From Streptomyces sp. Y2F8-2 (lineage in GTDB: Bacteria; Actinomycetota; Actinomycetes; Streptomycetales; Streptomycetaceae): DNA of 64,000 nt. Position 1 is the stretch's first letter, and the number at the start of each line of letters is the position of its first letter. The notes under the pieces are model-generated. The model was not told the DNA's origin. It ran no database searches and worked only from the letters and a program-made list of their open reading frames with translations. Below are positions 11,382-19,844 of this stretch, one piece after another. Where the stretch lies: contig NZ_BNGS01000002.1 in assembly GCF_014905555.1 (NCBI RefSeq), forward strand, positions 310,001-374,000, written 5' to 3'. The translations under genes were made by a program, and so were the position numbers.

Positions 11382-12782
11382 CTAGTTGAGGTACTGACAG
11401 GTGGAGCGGGGGGTGTAGACGCCGTGTCCCGCGCGTCCGGTGAACTCCCGCTCGGTGATGACGGGTTCGCCGCGTGAGAGGACGGTCTCGACCCGGCCGG
11501 TGGTGCGCTTGCCCTCGTACGCCGAGTAGTCGACGTTCATGTGGTGCGTCTCGGCGGACATGACCTGCTCGGCGTGCGGGTCGTAGATCACGACGTCGGC
11601 GTCCGCGCCGGGGGCGATGGTGCCCTTCTTCGGGTAGAGGCCGAACATCCGGGCGGGGGTGGCGCAGGCGATCTCGATCCAGCGGCGGCGTGAGATGTGC
11701 CCGTCGACGACGGCCTGGTGCAGCAGGTCCATGCGGTTCTCGACGCCCGGGAGGCCGTTGGGGATCTTCGAGAAGTCGCCCCTGCCCAGCTCCTTCTGGC
11801 CCACGAAGCAGAAGGGGCAGTGGTCGGTGGAAACCACCTGGAGGTCGTTGGTGCGCAGACCCTTCCACAAGGCCGCCTGGTGCTCCTTGGGCCGCAGCGG
11901 GGTCGAGCACACGTACTTCGCGCCCTCGAAGTCGGGCTCGGCGAGGTTGTCCGTGGACAGGAACAGGTACTGCGGGCAGGTCTCGCCGAAGACGTTCAGT
12001 CCCTCGTCCCGGGCGCGGGCCAGCTCGGCGACCGCCTCCATAGCCGAGACGTGCACCACGTACAGCGGGGCCCCGGCGACCTGGGCGAGCTTGATGGCGC
12101 GGTGGGTGGCCTCGGCCTCCAGCAGGGCCTTGCGGACCTCGCCGTGGTACCTCGGATCCGTCTCGCCGCGGGCCAGCGCCTGCTCCACCAGCACGTCGAT
12201 CGCGATGCCGTTCTCGGCGTGCATCATGATCAGCCCGCCGTTCTCGGCGGAGCGCTGCATGGCGCGCAGGATCTGGCCGTCGTCCGAGTAGAACACTCCT
12301 GGATAGGCCATGAACTGCTTGAACGAGGTCACGCCCTCCTCGACCAGGAGATCCATCTCCTTGAGCGTCTCCTGGTTCACATCGGAGACGATCATGTGGA
12401 AGCCGTAGTCGACGGCGCAGTTGCCCTCGGCCTTGGCGTGCCAGGCGTCGAGCCCCTCGCGCAGCGAGTGGCCCACGCTCTGCACCGCGAAGTCGATGAT
12501 CGTGGTCGTTCCGCCCCAGGCGGCGGCCCGGGTGCCGGTCTCGAAGGTGTCGGAGGCGAAGGTGCCGCCGAACGGCAACTCCATGTGGGTGTGGGCGTCG
12601 ACACCGCCCGGGATCACGTACTTGCCGGTGGCGTCGATGGTCTGCTCGGCCGTGAAGGCCTCGGCGGCCGGGGTGCCGGACGCGGCGAGGGCGGCGATGC
12701 GGCCGTCCTCGATCAGGACGTCGGCGTGGATCTCGTCGGACGCGGTGATGACGAGGCCACCGCGGATGACGGTACGAGTCAT
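11382..12782 (-). CDS. hydA: Dihydropyrimidinase / D-hydantoinase
   Basis: 466 residues. A cyclic amidohydrolase that opens 5,6-dihydropyrimidines or hydantoins to N-carbamoyl beta- or alpha-amino acids. Binuclear metal ligands are visible: VDAHTHMELPFGG (HxH), the lysine to be carboxylated in SFKQFMAYPG, then MHAENG, YVVHVSA and STDHCPF. The ATG at 12782 sits six bases after GGAGG; a GTG two codons upstream would leave no spacer. It lies between the ureidopropionase gene (upstream) and the LLM enzyme, fitting the second step of reductive pyrimidine degradation. Confidence 0.93.
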   Translation of the reverse strand: MTRTVIRGGLVITASDEIHADVLIEDGRIAALAASGTPAAEAFTAEQTIDATGKYVIPGGVDAHTHMELPFGGTFASDTFETGTRAAAWGGTTTIIDFAVQSVGHSLREGLDAWHAKAEGNCAVDYGFHMIVSDVNQETLKEMDLLVEEGVTSFKQFMAYPGVFYSDDGQILRAMQRSAENGGLIMMHAENGIAIDVLVEQALARGETDPRYHGEVRKALLEAEATHRAIKLAQVAGAPLYVVHVSAMEAVAELARARDEGLNVFGETCPQYLFLSTDNLAEPDFEGAKYVCSTPLRPKEHQAALWKGLRTNDLQVVSTDHCPFCFVGQKELGRGDFSKIPNGLPGVENRMDLLHQAVVDGHISRRRWIEIACATPARMFGLYPKKGTIAPGADADVVIYDPHAEQVMSAETHHMNVDYSAYEGKRTTGRVETVLSRGEPVITEREFTGRAGHGVYTPRSTCQYLN

Positions 12783-12848
12783 GCTCACCCTCCGGGCGTT
12801 GACGGCGGTCGTGAAAAGTGCCGGTTGTCTGTGGCTTGTCGCGCAGTT

Positions 12849-12875
12849 CCCCGCGCCCCTGAAAGGGGCGCGGGG
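12849..12875. repeat. Streptomyces-type intergenic hairpin repeat (CCCCGCGCCCCT...)
   Basis: CCCCGCGCCCCT (12849-12860) pairs perfectly with AGGGGCGCGGGG (12864-12875) around the three-base loop GAA. Together with the preceding GCGCAGTT it looks like the short hairpin repeat that I recall as widespread between Streptomyces genes. It sits between the ureidopropionase and dihydropyrimidinase genes and could act as a weak terminator or mRNA-stabilising stem. Confidence 0.65.
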
Positions 12876-12888
12876 TACCTGCCCCCCT

Positions 12889-13731
12889 TTACGGCGCCGT
12901 CAGCGGGCCGTACGCGTCGGGACGGCGGTCCCGGTAGAACTGCCAGCGGTCGCGGACTTCGCGCAGCTTGGCCAGGTCCAGGTCGCGGACGACCAGTTCG
13001 GTCTCCTTGTCGCTGGCCACCTCGCCGACGAACTGGGCCTCCGGGTCCACGAAGTACGAGGTCCCGTAGAAGTCGTTGTCGCCGAGCTCCTCGGTACCGA
13101 CCCGGTTGATCGCGCCGACGAAGTACTCGTTGGCGACGGCCGCCGCCGGCTGCTCCAGCTGCCACAGGTAGGCGGACAGACCCCGCGAGGTGGCCGACGG
13201 GTTGAAGACGATCTCGGCGCCCTCCAGACCCAGCGCGCGCCAGCCCTCCGGGAAGTGGCGGTCGTAGCAGATGTAGACGCCGATCCTGCCGACGGCGGTC
13301 TCGAAGACCGGCCAGCCGACGTTCCCGGGACGGAAGTAGAACTTCTCCCAGAAGCCCTTGACCTGCGGGATGTGGTGCTTGCGGTACTTGCCGAGGTACG
13401 AGCCGTCCGCATCGATCACCGCTGCGGTGTTGTACAGGACCCCGGGCTGCTCCTCCTCGTACATGGGCAGGACGAGGACGATGCCCAGCTCCTCGGCGAG
13501 GGCCTGGAAGCGCTTGACGATCGGGCCGTCCGGGATCCGCTCGGCGTACTCGTAGAACGCGGGGTCCTGGACCTGGCAGAAGTACGGCCCGTAGAACAGC
13601 TCCTGGAAGCACAGGACCTGGGCACCTTGCGCGGCCGCGTCGCGGGCCGCCTGCTCGTGGACCTGGATCATCGATTCCTTGTCGCCCGTCCAGGCGGTCT
13701 GGAAGACGGCTGCACGGATCACTCTGCTCAT
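12889..13731 (-). CDS. Beta-ureidopropionase (nitrilase superfamily), copy 1
   Basis: 280 residues. The Glu-Lys-Cys triad of carbon-nitrogen hydrolases is present: FQELFYGPYF (Glu), LGKYRKHHIPQ (Lys) and VYICYDRHFPEG (Cys). This subgroup converts N-carbamoyl-beta-alanine to beta-alanine, CO2 and ammonia, the step after dihydropyrimidinase. CGGAGG precedes the ATG by six bases. It is the first gene of the leftward operon hydA-LLM-permease and lies behind the paired repeats at 13790-13835. Closely similar in length and sequence to copy 2 at 16919-17761. Confidence 0.9.
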   Translation of the reverse strand: MSRVIRAAVFQTAWTGDKESMIQVHEQAARDAAAQGAQVLCFQELFYGPYFCQVQDPAFYEYAERIPDGPIVKRFQALAEELGIVLVLPMYEEEQPGVLYNTAAVIDADGSYLGKYRKHHIPQVKGFWEKFYFRPGNVGWPVFETAVGRIGVYICYDRHFPEGWRALGLEGAEIVFNPSATSRGLSAYLWQLEQPAAAVANEYFVGAINRVGTEELGDNDFYGTSYFVDPEAQFVGEVASDKETELVVRDLDLAKLREVRDRWQFYRDRRPDAYGPLTAP

Positions 13732-13789
13732 CGGGACCTCCGGTCGCTCGGTGTGCTGAGAGCGTAGGAAGCCTGCGGGCCGGGTTTGA

Positions 13790-13835
13790 GTTGCACCGTG
13801 TCACGTCTGCGGGCGTCCGGCGTTGCACCGTGTCA
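13790..13835. promoter_or_regulatory. Two direct repeats GTTGCACCGTGTCA upstream of pyrimidine operon
   Basis: GTTGCACCGTGTCA occurs at 13790-13803 and exactly again at 13822-13835, 32 bp apart (about three helical turns). Each copy contains the near-palindrome CACCGTG. The pair lies 59-104 bp upstream of the ureidopropionase start and just behind the end of the PucR gene. It is a good candidate operator for the PucR regulator; that assignment is inference. Confidence 0.6.
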
Positions 13836-13879
13836 TACCGGCCCGTGCACACCTGTTTCCCGCTCATTTCCATGGCGTC

Positions 13880-15442
13880 TCACTCTTGTTGGGCGTCGTG
13901 CGCGAGGAGCGCGATGTGTACCGAGGCAGCCTGTTCGAAGTCGTCGAGGTCGACCCCGAGGCGGCCCTGTATGGCCTCCAGCCTGCGGTAGAGGGCAGGT
14001 CGGCTGACGTGGTGGAGCTGGGCGGTGCGGGACTTGTTGCGGCCGGTGGCGAGGTAGGTGCGCAGCACCGGCAGCAACTCCTGTTCGGCGTCGCGCCCGC
14101 ACAGCAGCCCGTCCAGCTCCCGCTCGGCGAAGGCCTGCACGTGCGGGTCGTCGCGCAGCAGCCGGATCAGGCCGCGCAGATGGACGTCCCTGAGGCGTAC
14201 GACGGGCGGGAGGTCCTGCGCGGCGGAGTGGCCGGCCACGGCGTCCGCGACGTGCTGGGCCTCGCGCAGTCCGGCGGGCACGTCCTCCCAGGCGGTGCGC
14301 GGGTCGGCGGCGGCGATGGCCGTCCCGCGCAGCGCCGGGGACTCCGTGCGCAGCCGGGTGGCGAAGTGCGCGGTCAGCGCTTCCGCGTCCTGGTCGCGGG
14401 CGAGGCTGAGCAGTACGGCGGTGGCCCCGTCGGCCAGCTCGGCGGCGAGCCCGGGCAGGCCCAGCAGCCGCAGGACGCGATCGAGCTGTGCGGGATCGCC
14501 GTCGCGTACGACCAGGGGGACGAAGGTGCGGCGGTTGACGGGCAGCCCGGCCGCCCGCGCCCGGGGCAGCAGCCGGCCGGCCGGGACGGCCCCGGAGACC
14601 AGGTCGGTCAGCAGGCTCTGCGCGGACTGCTCCTCCCAGGTGTGCACGGAGCCGTGGAGCATCCGGTGCAGGACCAGGGCCTCGGCGGCGCGCTCGGCGA
14701 GCAGGCGCCCGATGGGGCTGTCCCCGCGGTAGCCGCACAGCACGATCCGGCCCCAGCGCTCGCCGCGCCCGCCCAGCTCGGCGCGGACCCAGCCGTCGCC
14801 CTCGCTGCCGCCCGCCTGCCGTGCGATGCGCTCCCAGTCGCGCAGCACGTCGTCGACCGCGGGCCGCTCCCCCGCCGTGGCGAGCACACGGTGGGCGAGG
14901 TTGGTGAGGACGACGGGGCAGCCCGCGTGCACGGCGATCTCGTCGAGCAGCCGCTGCAGCGGGGCCCCCGTGGTGATGAGCCCGGTCAGGGCCGTGCGGA
15001 CGGACTCCGACAGGCTCACCGCCGCGAACTTGCGCCGCACGAGGCGGGACTGGACCTCCTCGGTCAGTTCGGCGAACGGGAAGGGCCGGTGCAGGACCAC
15101 CATGGGCAGCCCGCAGCGCTCGGCGGCCCGGCGCATCACGTCCGGGGGCGCCGGGAAGGCCCGGCCGAGTCCGAGGACGACGGCCGCGGCCTCCGCGCGG
15201 TGCAGGGACCGGATGTACTCGGCCTGCTTCTCCACGTCACCGGCGAGCAGCACCCCCGTGGTGAGGACCATCTCGCCGCCGCTGAGCATCACCCCGACGT
15301 CGGGCGCCTCCGCGACGTGCACCCAGCGCACCGGCCGGTCCAGGTGCCCGGCGCCGGCCACCACCTCGGGCTCTCCGGCGAGCACCCGGTCCAGGGTGAG
15401 GACCTGGCGTACCGACAGGGCGGGTTCCAAGGCGGTGCGCAT
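13880..15442 (-). CDS. PucR-family transcriptional regulator
   Basis: 520 residues. The N-terminal third (LSVRQVLTLDRVLAGEPEVV to WVHVAEAPDVG) is the PucR purine-catabolism regulator domain; the C-terminus has a helix-turn-helix of the PucR/CdaR type (LRTYLATGRNKSRTAQLHHV, then RPALYRRLEAIQGRLG). Such proteins sense nitrogen-rich metabolites and control purine or pyrimidine catabolic genes. The ATG at 15442 follows GGGGAAG by six bases. Its position between the two ureidopropionase transcription units argues that it regulates this locus. Confidence 0.88.
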   Translation of the reverse strand: MRTALEPALSVRQVLTLDRVLAGEPEVVAGAGHLDRPVRWVHVAEAPDVGVMLSGGEMVLTTGVLLAGDVEKQAEYIRSLHRAEAAAVVLGLGRAFPAPPDVMRRAAERCGLPMVVLHRPFPFAELTEEVQSRLVRRKFAAVSLSESVRTALTGLITTGAPLQRLLDEIAVHAGCPVVLTNLAHRVLATAGERPAVDDVLRDWERIARQAGGSEGDGWVRAELGGRGERWGRIVLCGYRGDSPIGRLLAERAAEALVLHRMLHGSVHTWEEQSAQSLLTDLVSGAVPAGRLLPRARAAGLPVNRRTFVPLVVRDGDPAQLDRVLRLLGLPGLAAELADGATAVLLSLARDQDAEALTAHFATRLRTESPALRGTAIAAADPRTAWEDVPAGLREAQHVADAVAGHSAAQDLPPVVRLRDVHLRGLIRLLRDDPHVQAFAERELDGLLCGRDAEQELLPVLRTYLATGRNKSRTAQLHHVSRPALYRRLEAIQGRLGVDLDDFEQAASVHIALLAHDAQQE

Positions 15443-15492
15443 GGCGTCACTTCCCCTTTTTTGTGGCTCGCTTCGCCTCCGGGGCGCTGGAT

Positions 15493-15599
15493 GCCGGTGT
15501 CGAGAGACCGACCGCGCTCAGCCCTTCGGGCCTCCGCGCTCCCCCGAGCTCTCGGCTTCGCTCGGGTTAGGGGAACCCCCATGCCCTCTCGACACCGGC
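15493..15599. repeat. Long-spaced inverted repeat in intergenic region
   Basis: GCCGGTGTCGAGAG (15493-15506) is matched perfectly in inverse by CTCTCGACACCGGC (15586-15599), separated by 79 bp. Outside it, GGGGCGC and GCGCCCC extend the symmetry with a five-base interruption on the left. The spacer contains a smaller hairpin, CCGAGC...GCTCGG (about 15545-15565), in a CTCGGCTTCGCTCGG context common in Streptomyces intergenic repeats. It separates the aminotransferase and PucR genes. Confidence 0.65.
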
Positions 15600-15638
15600 G
15601 CGCCCCTTCGGCTCACTCGCCCGTTCACTTGCTGCCTG

Positions 15639-16922
15639 CTACTGGACATCCCTCAGGGCCTGCTCGAGGATCGCGGCGCCCTCCTCGGCCTCCGCCACGG
15701 TGAGCGAGAGCGGCGGGGCGATGCGCAGCACGCTGGTGTTGTGCCCGCCGCCCTTGCCGATCAGCAGTCCGCCGTCGCGGGCCGCCTCGAGCACGGCGGC
15801 CGCGGCGTCCGGGTCGGCCTCGTCGGTGCCGGGCCGCACCAGCTCGACGCCGATCATCAGGCCGCGCCCGCGCACCTCCCGTACGCCCGGAAGCTGGGCG
15901 CCGACCGCCCGCAGCCGCTCCATGAGCAGTCCGCCGACGCGCCGGGCGTTGCCCTGGAGGTCGTGCTCCAGCAGGTACGTCAGGTTGGCGAGCCCGGCCG
16001 CCATCGTGATCTGCGTGCCGCCGAAGGTCGAGATGCTGTTGGCGTCGAGGCAGTTCATGATCTCGGCGCGGGCGACGACGCCGCCGATGGACATGCCGTT
16101 GCCGATGCCCTTGGCGAAGGTGAGGATGTCCGGCGGACCGCTCCGGCCGTGCGCCTGCCAGCCCCAGAAGTTGTCACCGGTGCGGCCCCAGCCGGTCTGC
16201 ACCTCGTCCGCGATCCACAGGATGCCGTGCTCCTGGAGCACGTCGCGGAAGGCCGCGTAGAGCCCGTCGGGCGGCGAGGTGAAGCCGCCGACGCCCTGGA
16301 TCGGCTCGGCGATCAGCGCGGCGGGCGGGCGGGTGTGCCCGAGGAGGTCCCTCAGGTCCTCGACGCAGGCCGCGATGAAGTCGGCGTCGCTCAGGTGGGC
16401 GAACGGGCCGCGGGTGCGGACCCCGCCGTGGACGTAGAGCGTCTGGAGCGGGGAGAGGGAGGTCGGGGACCAGCCGCGGTTGCCGGTGATGCCGATCGCG
16501 CTGAACGAGCGGCCGTGGTAGCTGTTGCGCATCGCCAGGATCTGGTTGCTGCGCCGGTACGTCGTGGCGAGCAGCAGCGCGGTGTCGTTGGCCTCGGTGC
16601 CGGAGGTGGTGAAGAAGACGCGGGCGTCCGGGATGCCGCTCAGCCGGGCGATGCGCTCGGCGAGTTCGACCATCGGCCGGTTGAGGTAGAGCGTGGACGA
16701 GTGGATGATCCGCCCGGCCTGCTCGCTGACCGCCTTGGTCACCTCGGGCAGCGCGTGCACGGTCATCGTGGTCAGGATGCCGCCGAAGAAGTCCAGGTAC
16801 TTCTTCCCGTCGGCGTCCCAGACGTGCCGGCCCTCGCCGTGGGTGATCTCCAGGGGGTCCTTGTAGTAGAGGGCCAGCCACTCGGGCAGGACGGCCTTGT
16901 GGCGGTCGTACAGGTCACTCAC
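15639..16922 (-). CDS. Class III aminotransferase, probable beta-alanine:2-oxo acid aminotransferase
   Basis: 427 residues. PLP-dependent fold type I: FFTTSGTEANDTALLLA, the DEVQTGWGR motif and the PLP lysine in LTFAKGIGNGMSIGG. In this context it would transfer the amino group of beta-alanine (or beta-aminoisobutyrate) to yield malonate semialdehyde, the last step of reductive pyrimidine breakdown. The GTG start at 16922 overlaps the stop of ureidopropionase copy 2 (GTGA, 16919-16922), so the two are translationally coupled. Ornithine- or GABA-type specificity is the main alternative. Confidence 0.85.
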   Translation of the reverse strand: MSDLYDRHKAVLPEWLALYYKDPLEITHGEGRHVWDADGKKYLDFFGGILTTMTVHALPEVTKAVSEQAGRIIHSSTLYLNRPMVELAERIARLSGIPDARVFFTTSGTEANDTALLLATTYRRSNQILAMRNSYHGRSFSAIGITGNRGWSPTSLSPLQTLYVHGGVRTRGPFAHLSDADFIAACVEDLRDLLGHTRPPAALIAEPIQGVGGFTSPPDGLYAAFRDVLQEHGILWIADEVQTGWGRTGDNFWGWQAHGRSGPPDILTFAKGIGNGMSIGGVVARAEIMNCLDANSISTFGGTQITMAAGLANLTYLLEHDLQGNARRVGGLLMERLRAVGAQLPGVREVRGRGLMIGVELVRPGTDEADPDAAAAVLEAARDGGLLIGKGGGHNTSVLRIAPPLSLTVAEAEEGAAILEQALRDVQ

Positions 16923-17761
16923 GGCTTCACCAGTCCTTCGTACGCGTCGGGGCGGCGGTCGCGGTAGAACGCCCACTGCTGCCGCACTTCTTCGATGAGG
17001 TCGAAGTCGAGGTCCCGCACGACGAGCTCCTCCTCCTTGTCGCTCGCGACCTCGCCCACAAACTGCCCACGGGGATCGACGAAGTAGCTCGTCCCGTAGA
17101 AGTCGTTGTCGCCGTACTCCTCACGGCCCACCCGGTTGATCGCGGCGACGAAGTACTCGTTGGCGACGGCCGCCGCGGGCTGCTCGAGCTGCCAGAGGTA
17201 GGAGGACAGTCCGCGGTGGGTGGCGGAGGGGTTGTAGACGAGTTGGGCGCCGTTCAGGCCGAGCTGCCGCCAGCCCTCCGGGAAGTGGCGGTCGTAGCAG
17301 ATGTAGACGCCGACCTTGCCGACCGCGGTGTCGAAGACGGGCCAGCCGAGGTTGCCGGGTTTGAAGTAGTACTTCTCCCAGAAGCCCTTGACCTGGGGGA
17401 TGTGGTGCTTGCGGTACTTGCCGAGGTAGGTGCCGTCGGCGTCGATCACGGCGGCGGTGTTGTAGTAGAAGCCGGACTGCTCGACCTCGAACACGGGGGC
17501 GACGATCACCATGCCGGTCTCGCGCGCGAGGGTCTGCATACGGCGCACCGTCGGCCCGTCCGGCACCGGCTCGGCCCAGCGGTAGTGCTCGGGCTCCTGG
17601 ACCTGGCAGAAGTAGGGGGCGTTGAAGACTTCCTGGAAGCCGATGACCTTCGCGCCCTGCCGGGCCGCCTCACGGGCGTGCTCCACATGCTTGGCGATCA
17701 TGGATTCGGTGTCACCGGTCCAGGTCGCCTGGACCAGTGCGGCGCGTACGACGTGGGCCAT
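16919..17761 (-). CDS. Beta-ureidopropionase (nitrilase superfamily), copy 2
   Basis: 280 residues, the same length as copy 1 and identical over long blocks such as LGKYRKHHIPQVKGFWEK and YICYDRHFPEGWR. Catalytic Glu (FQEVF), Lys and Cys are all retained, so both copies should be active. AAGGAG precedes the ATG by seven bases. It begins the transcription unit that continues into the aminotransferase gene. The copies may differ in substrate (N-carbamoyl-beta-alanine against N-carbamoyl-beta-aminoisobutyrate or other carbamoyl amino acids). Confidence 0.9.
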   Translation of the reverse strand: MAHVVRAALVQATWTGDTESMIAKHVEHAREAARQGAKVIGFQEVFNAPYFCQVQEPEHYRWAEPVPDGPTVRRMQTLARETGMVIVAPVFEVEQSGFYYNTAAVIDADGTYLGKYRKHHIPQVKGFWEKYYFKPGNLGWPVFDTAVGKVGVYICYDRHFPEGWRQLGLNGAQLVYNPSATHRGLSSYLWQLEQPAAAVANEYFVAAINRVGREEYGDNDFYGTSYFVDPRGQFVGEVASDKEEELVVRDLDFDLIEEVRQQWAFYRDRRPDAYEGLVKP

Positions 17762-17806
17762 GGTGCCGCTCCTTTGCCTGATGGTCCGCGAGGGACGTCA
17801 GAGAGC

Positions 17807-17835
17807 CTCTACGCCCGTAGAGCGGGGCTGTAGAG
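17807..17835. promoter_or_regulatory. Palindrome CTCTAC-GCCC-GTAGAG plus third half-site
   Basis: CTCTAC (17807-17812) and GTAGAG (17817-17822) form a perfect inverted repeat around four bases, and GTAGAG recurs at 17830-17835, 13 bp on. The group lies 46-74 bp upstream of ureidopropionase copy 2, where an operator would be expected. It does not resemble the 13790-13835 repeats, so the two units may answer to different regulators. Confidence 0.5.
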
Positions 17836-17946
17836 GGTCGAACGTAAGCCTCCGCGGCGGCCTTGCCAAGCCCATCGTCGTGAACCCGCTGAGTCGATCA
17901 CGTTTCGCACTCCTGCGGGTGAGTGGTCGCACGGAAGCCGGGCCGG

Positions 17947-19602
17947 TCAGGCGGTGAATCCGGCGACCCGCAGAGCGTGGACGAGGTCCCAGTGCCGCTC
18001 GGCGGAGACACCCCGGGCGGCCTCCAGCAGCAACGGTACGAGCAGCTGGGGCTCGGCGGCGACACTGCGGGCGGCCTCCTGAGGCGTACGCACGCGTACG
18101 TACGCGTCGAGGAGGGCGCCGACCTCGCGGTGCCGGCCGTCGGCGTGGAGCCCGAGGACGGCCTCGCCGATCTCCTTCGCGGGCCGTGCGACGCCCTGCC
18201 GCAGCATCTCCTCGCCGTCCGTGCCGCGGCCGGCCGCGGTGAGGGCGTCCGCGGCGGCGACGAGGCGGTCGGCGGGCAGCGAGGCGGCCTCCCACAGCAG
18301 GGTGGCCCAGTCGGCGCCGAGGCCCGCACGGTGCAGTTCGGCGGCCAGCAGGGGGTAGCGGTCGGCGGGCCAGTGGGCGGCCTCGACGAGCAGCGCGTGC
18401 GCCTCGCCGCTGCGGCCCTCGGCGCGCAGCCGGACGAGCGCGGCGACGGTGTCGGCGGTGAGCTGCCGGCCGGCCTCGTCGAGGGGCTGGGTACGCGACT
18501 GAGGGGCCTCGGGCGTCTCGGCGCCGGCGGCCCCGGCGAACCGGGCGCCACGGGGGACCCGACGCCCCGGCGCGGGGGCCGCCACGGGCGGAACGGCACC
18601 TGTGGGCGGCTCCTGCACGTCCATCATTCCGGCGAAACGGGCACTGCCGCGCGGGCGGCGTTTGGAGCGCTGTTCGGCGGGGGCGGCCGCGGGGGCGGGC
18701 CCGGACTCGCGGGTCACGGGTTCCCGGGACGGGCCGACCGGCCCCTCGGAACCGGGTCCGGGGGCGTCCTGGCCCCGGACCCGGCGCCAGACGGAAGCGT
18801 CGTCGGCCGGTCCCGTGTCCGGGGTCTCCGAGCCGCCGTGCGGCCGTCCGGACGCCGGGTTCGGGCGGCCGCCGCGAGGCCGTTCGGACGGCGCGTCCGG
18901 GGCCTGCGGCCACCCCTCGCCGCGCGCCCGGGCCACCTCCGCCGGCCGGCTCTCCGCGTGGCCGCCCGGCGGGGCCGCTGTTCCCCCGCCGGCCGTCTCC
19001 TCGGACGCGCGGGCCTCCGTGGATGCTTCCCCCAGGCGGAACACGTCCCCCGCCCGGGCCGCCCCGGAAGATCGCGCACCCTGTGCGGGCAGGGCGCGGT
19101 GATCGAGGGCCTCCATCCGGCGACGCAGCTCCGCACAGCGGGCCGCGGCGCGGTCGTGGTCGTCCCGCGCCCAGGCCAGGTCGATCCGGAGCGACGCGGC
19201 CTCCTCCCGGGTGGCGGCGGACCCCAGCCTGCGCGTGAGGGCCGCCCTGCGCTCCGCCGCGAAGCGCTTCTCCCGCAGCATCATGTCCAGCCGGTCACCG
19301 AGCGCCTTCCGGGCGCCCGGCCGGGCGTCGTACGCGGCGAGTGAGGCACCGTGCAGCGCCCGCGCCCGCTCGGCCTCCGGCGCCGCGACCGCGGGCCCGT
19401 ATGCGGCGGCGAGGTCCTGCAGCAGCGCCTCCACCACGTCCCAGGGCGGCACCTCCCGGCCCTCCAGGCAGGCCCGCATGCCGTCGGGGTCGCGCTGCCA
19501 GAAGACTCCGCACCAGCCGCCGCCCTGGTCGAGCCGCGCCAGCAGCCCGTTCAGGTAGCTCGCGTACTCCCGCACGGCTCCCGGGAGTTGATCCACCGCC
19601 AT
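17947..19602 (-). CDS. Unrecognised 551-residue protein with helical ends and disordered middle
   Basis: I do not recognise the family. The ATG at 19602 is preferred because GGGAG lies seven bases upstream. Residues 1-150 are helical (DQLPGAVREYASYLNGLLAR, WDVVEALLQDLAAAYGPA) with a charged coiled-coil stretch (AALTRRLGSAATREEAASLR). Residues about 190-390 are Gly/Pro/Glu/Arg-rich and probably disordered, and contain two copies of a PRGxARFAG motif. The last 150 residues are repeated short helices of TPR/HEAT character (LLVEAAHWPADRYPLLAAEL). No signal peptide or membrane helix. It is divergent from the ClpC-type gene. Confidence 0.7.
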   Translation of the reverse strand: MAVDQLPGAVREYASYLNGLLARLDQGGGWCGVFWQRDPDGMRACLEGREVPPWDVVEALLQDLAAAYGPAVAAPEAERARALHGASLAAYDARPGARKALGDRLDMMLREKRFAAERRAALTRRLGSAATREEAASLRIDLAWARDDHDRAAARCAELRRRMEALDHRALPAQGARSSGAARAGDVFRLGEASTEARASEETAGGGTAAPPGGHAESRPAEVARARGEGWPQAPDAPSERPRGGRPNPASGRPHGGSETPDTGPADDASVWRRVRGQDAPGPGSEGPVGPSREPVTRESGPAPAAAPAEQRSKRRPRGSARFAGMMDVQEPPTGAVPPVAAPAPGRRVPRGARFAGAAGAETPEAPQSRTQPLDEAGRQLTADTVAALVRLRAEGRSGEAHALLVEAAHWPADRYPLLAAELHRAGLGADWATLLWEAASLPADRLVAAADALTAAGRGTDGEEMLRQGVARPAKEIGEAVLGLHADGRHREVGALLDAYVRVRTPQEAARSVAAEPQLLVPLLLEAARGVSAERHWDLVHALRVAGFTA

Positions 19603-19844
19603 CGCCCAGCTCCCGCCCCGAGTGGAGTCCTCCGGTCCGGTAGAAAACACCAGTCGTGTTACGGAAGGGCTACAGGCGGTTTTCAGAGGGGACGCAGTGC
19701 GCTCCGCGGGGACCTTCGGACCCTGTGCGCGCCCCGCCGCGCCGACGCCGCACCCGAGGGTCGGCCACTCGCCCGCCCGAGGGCGTCCGTCCTGCTGAAC
19801 ATGCCCTGGAACAACGATCGTGCGATGGTGTTCTAAGCGTCAGG

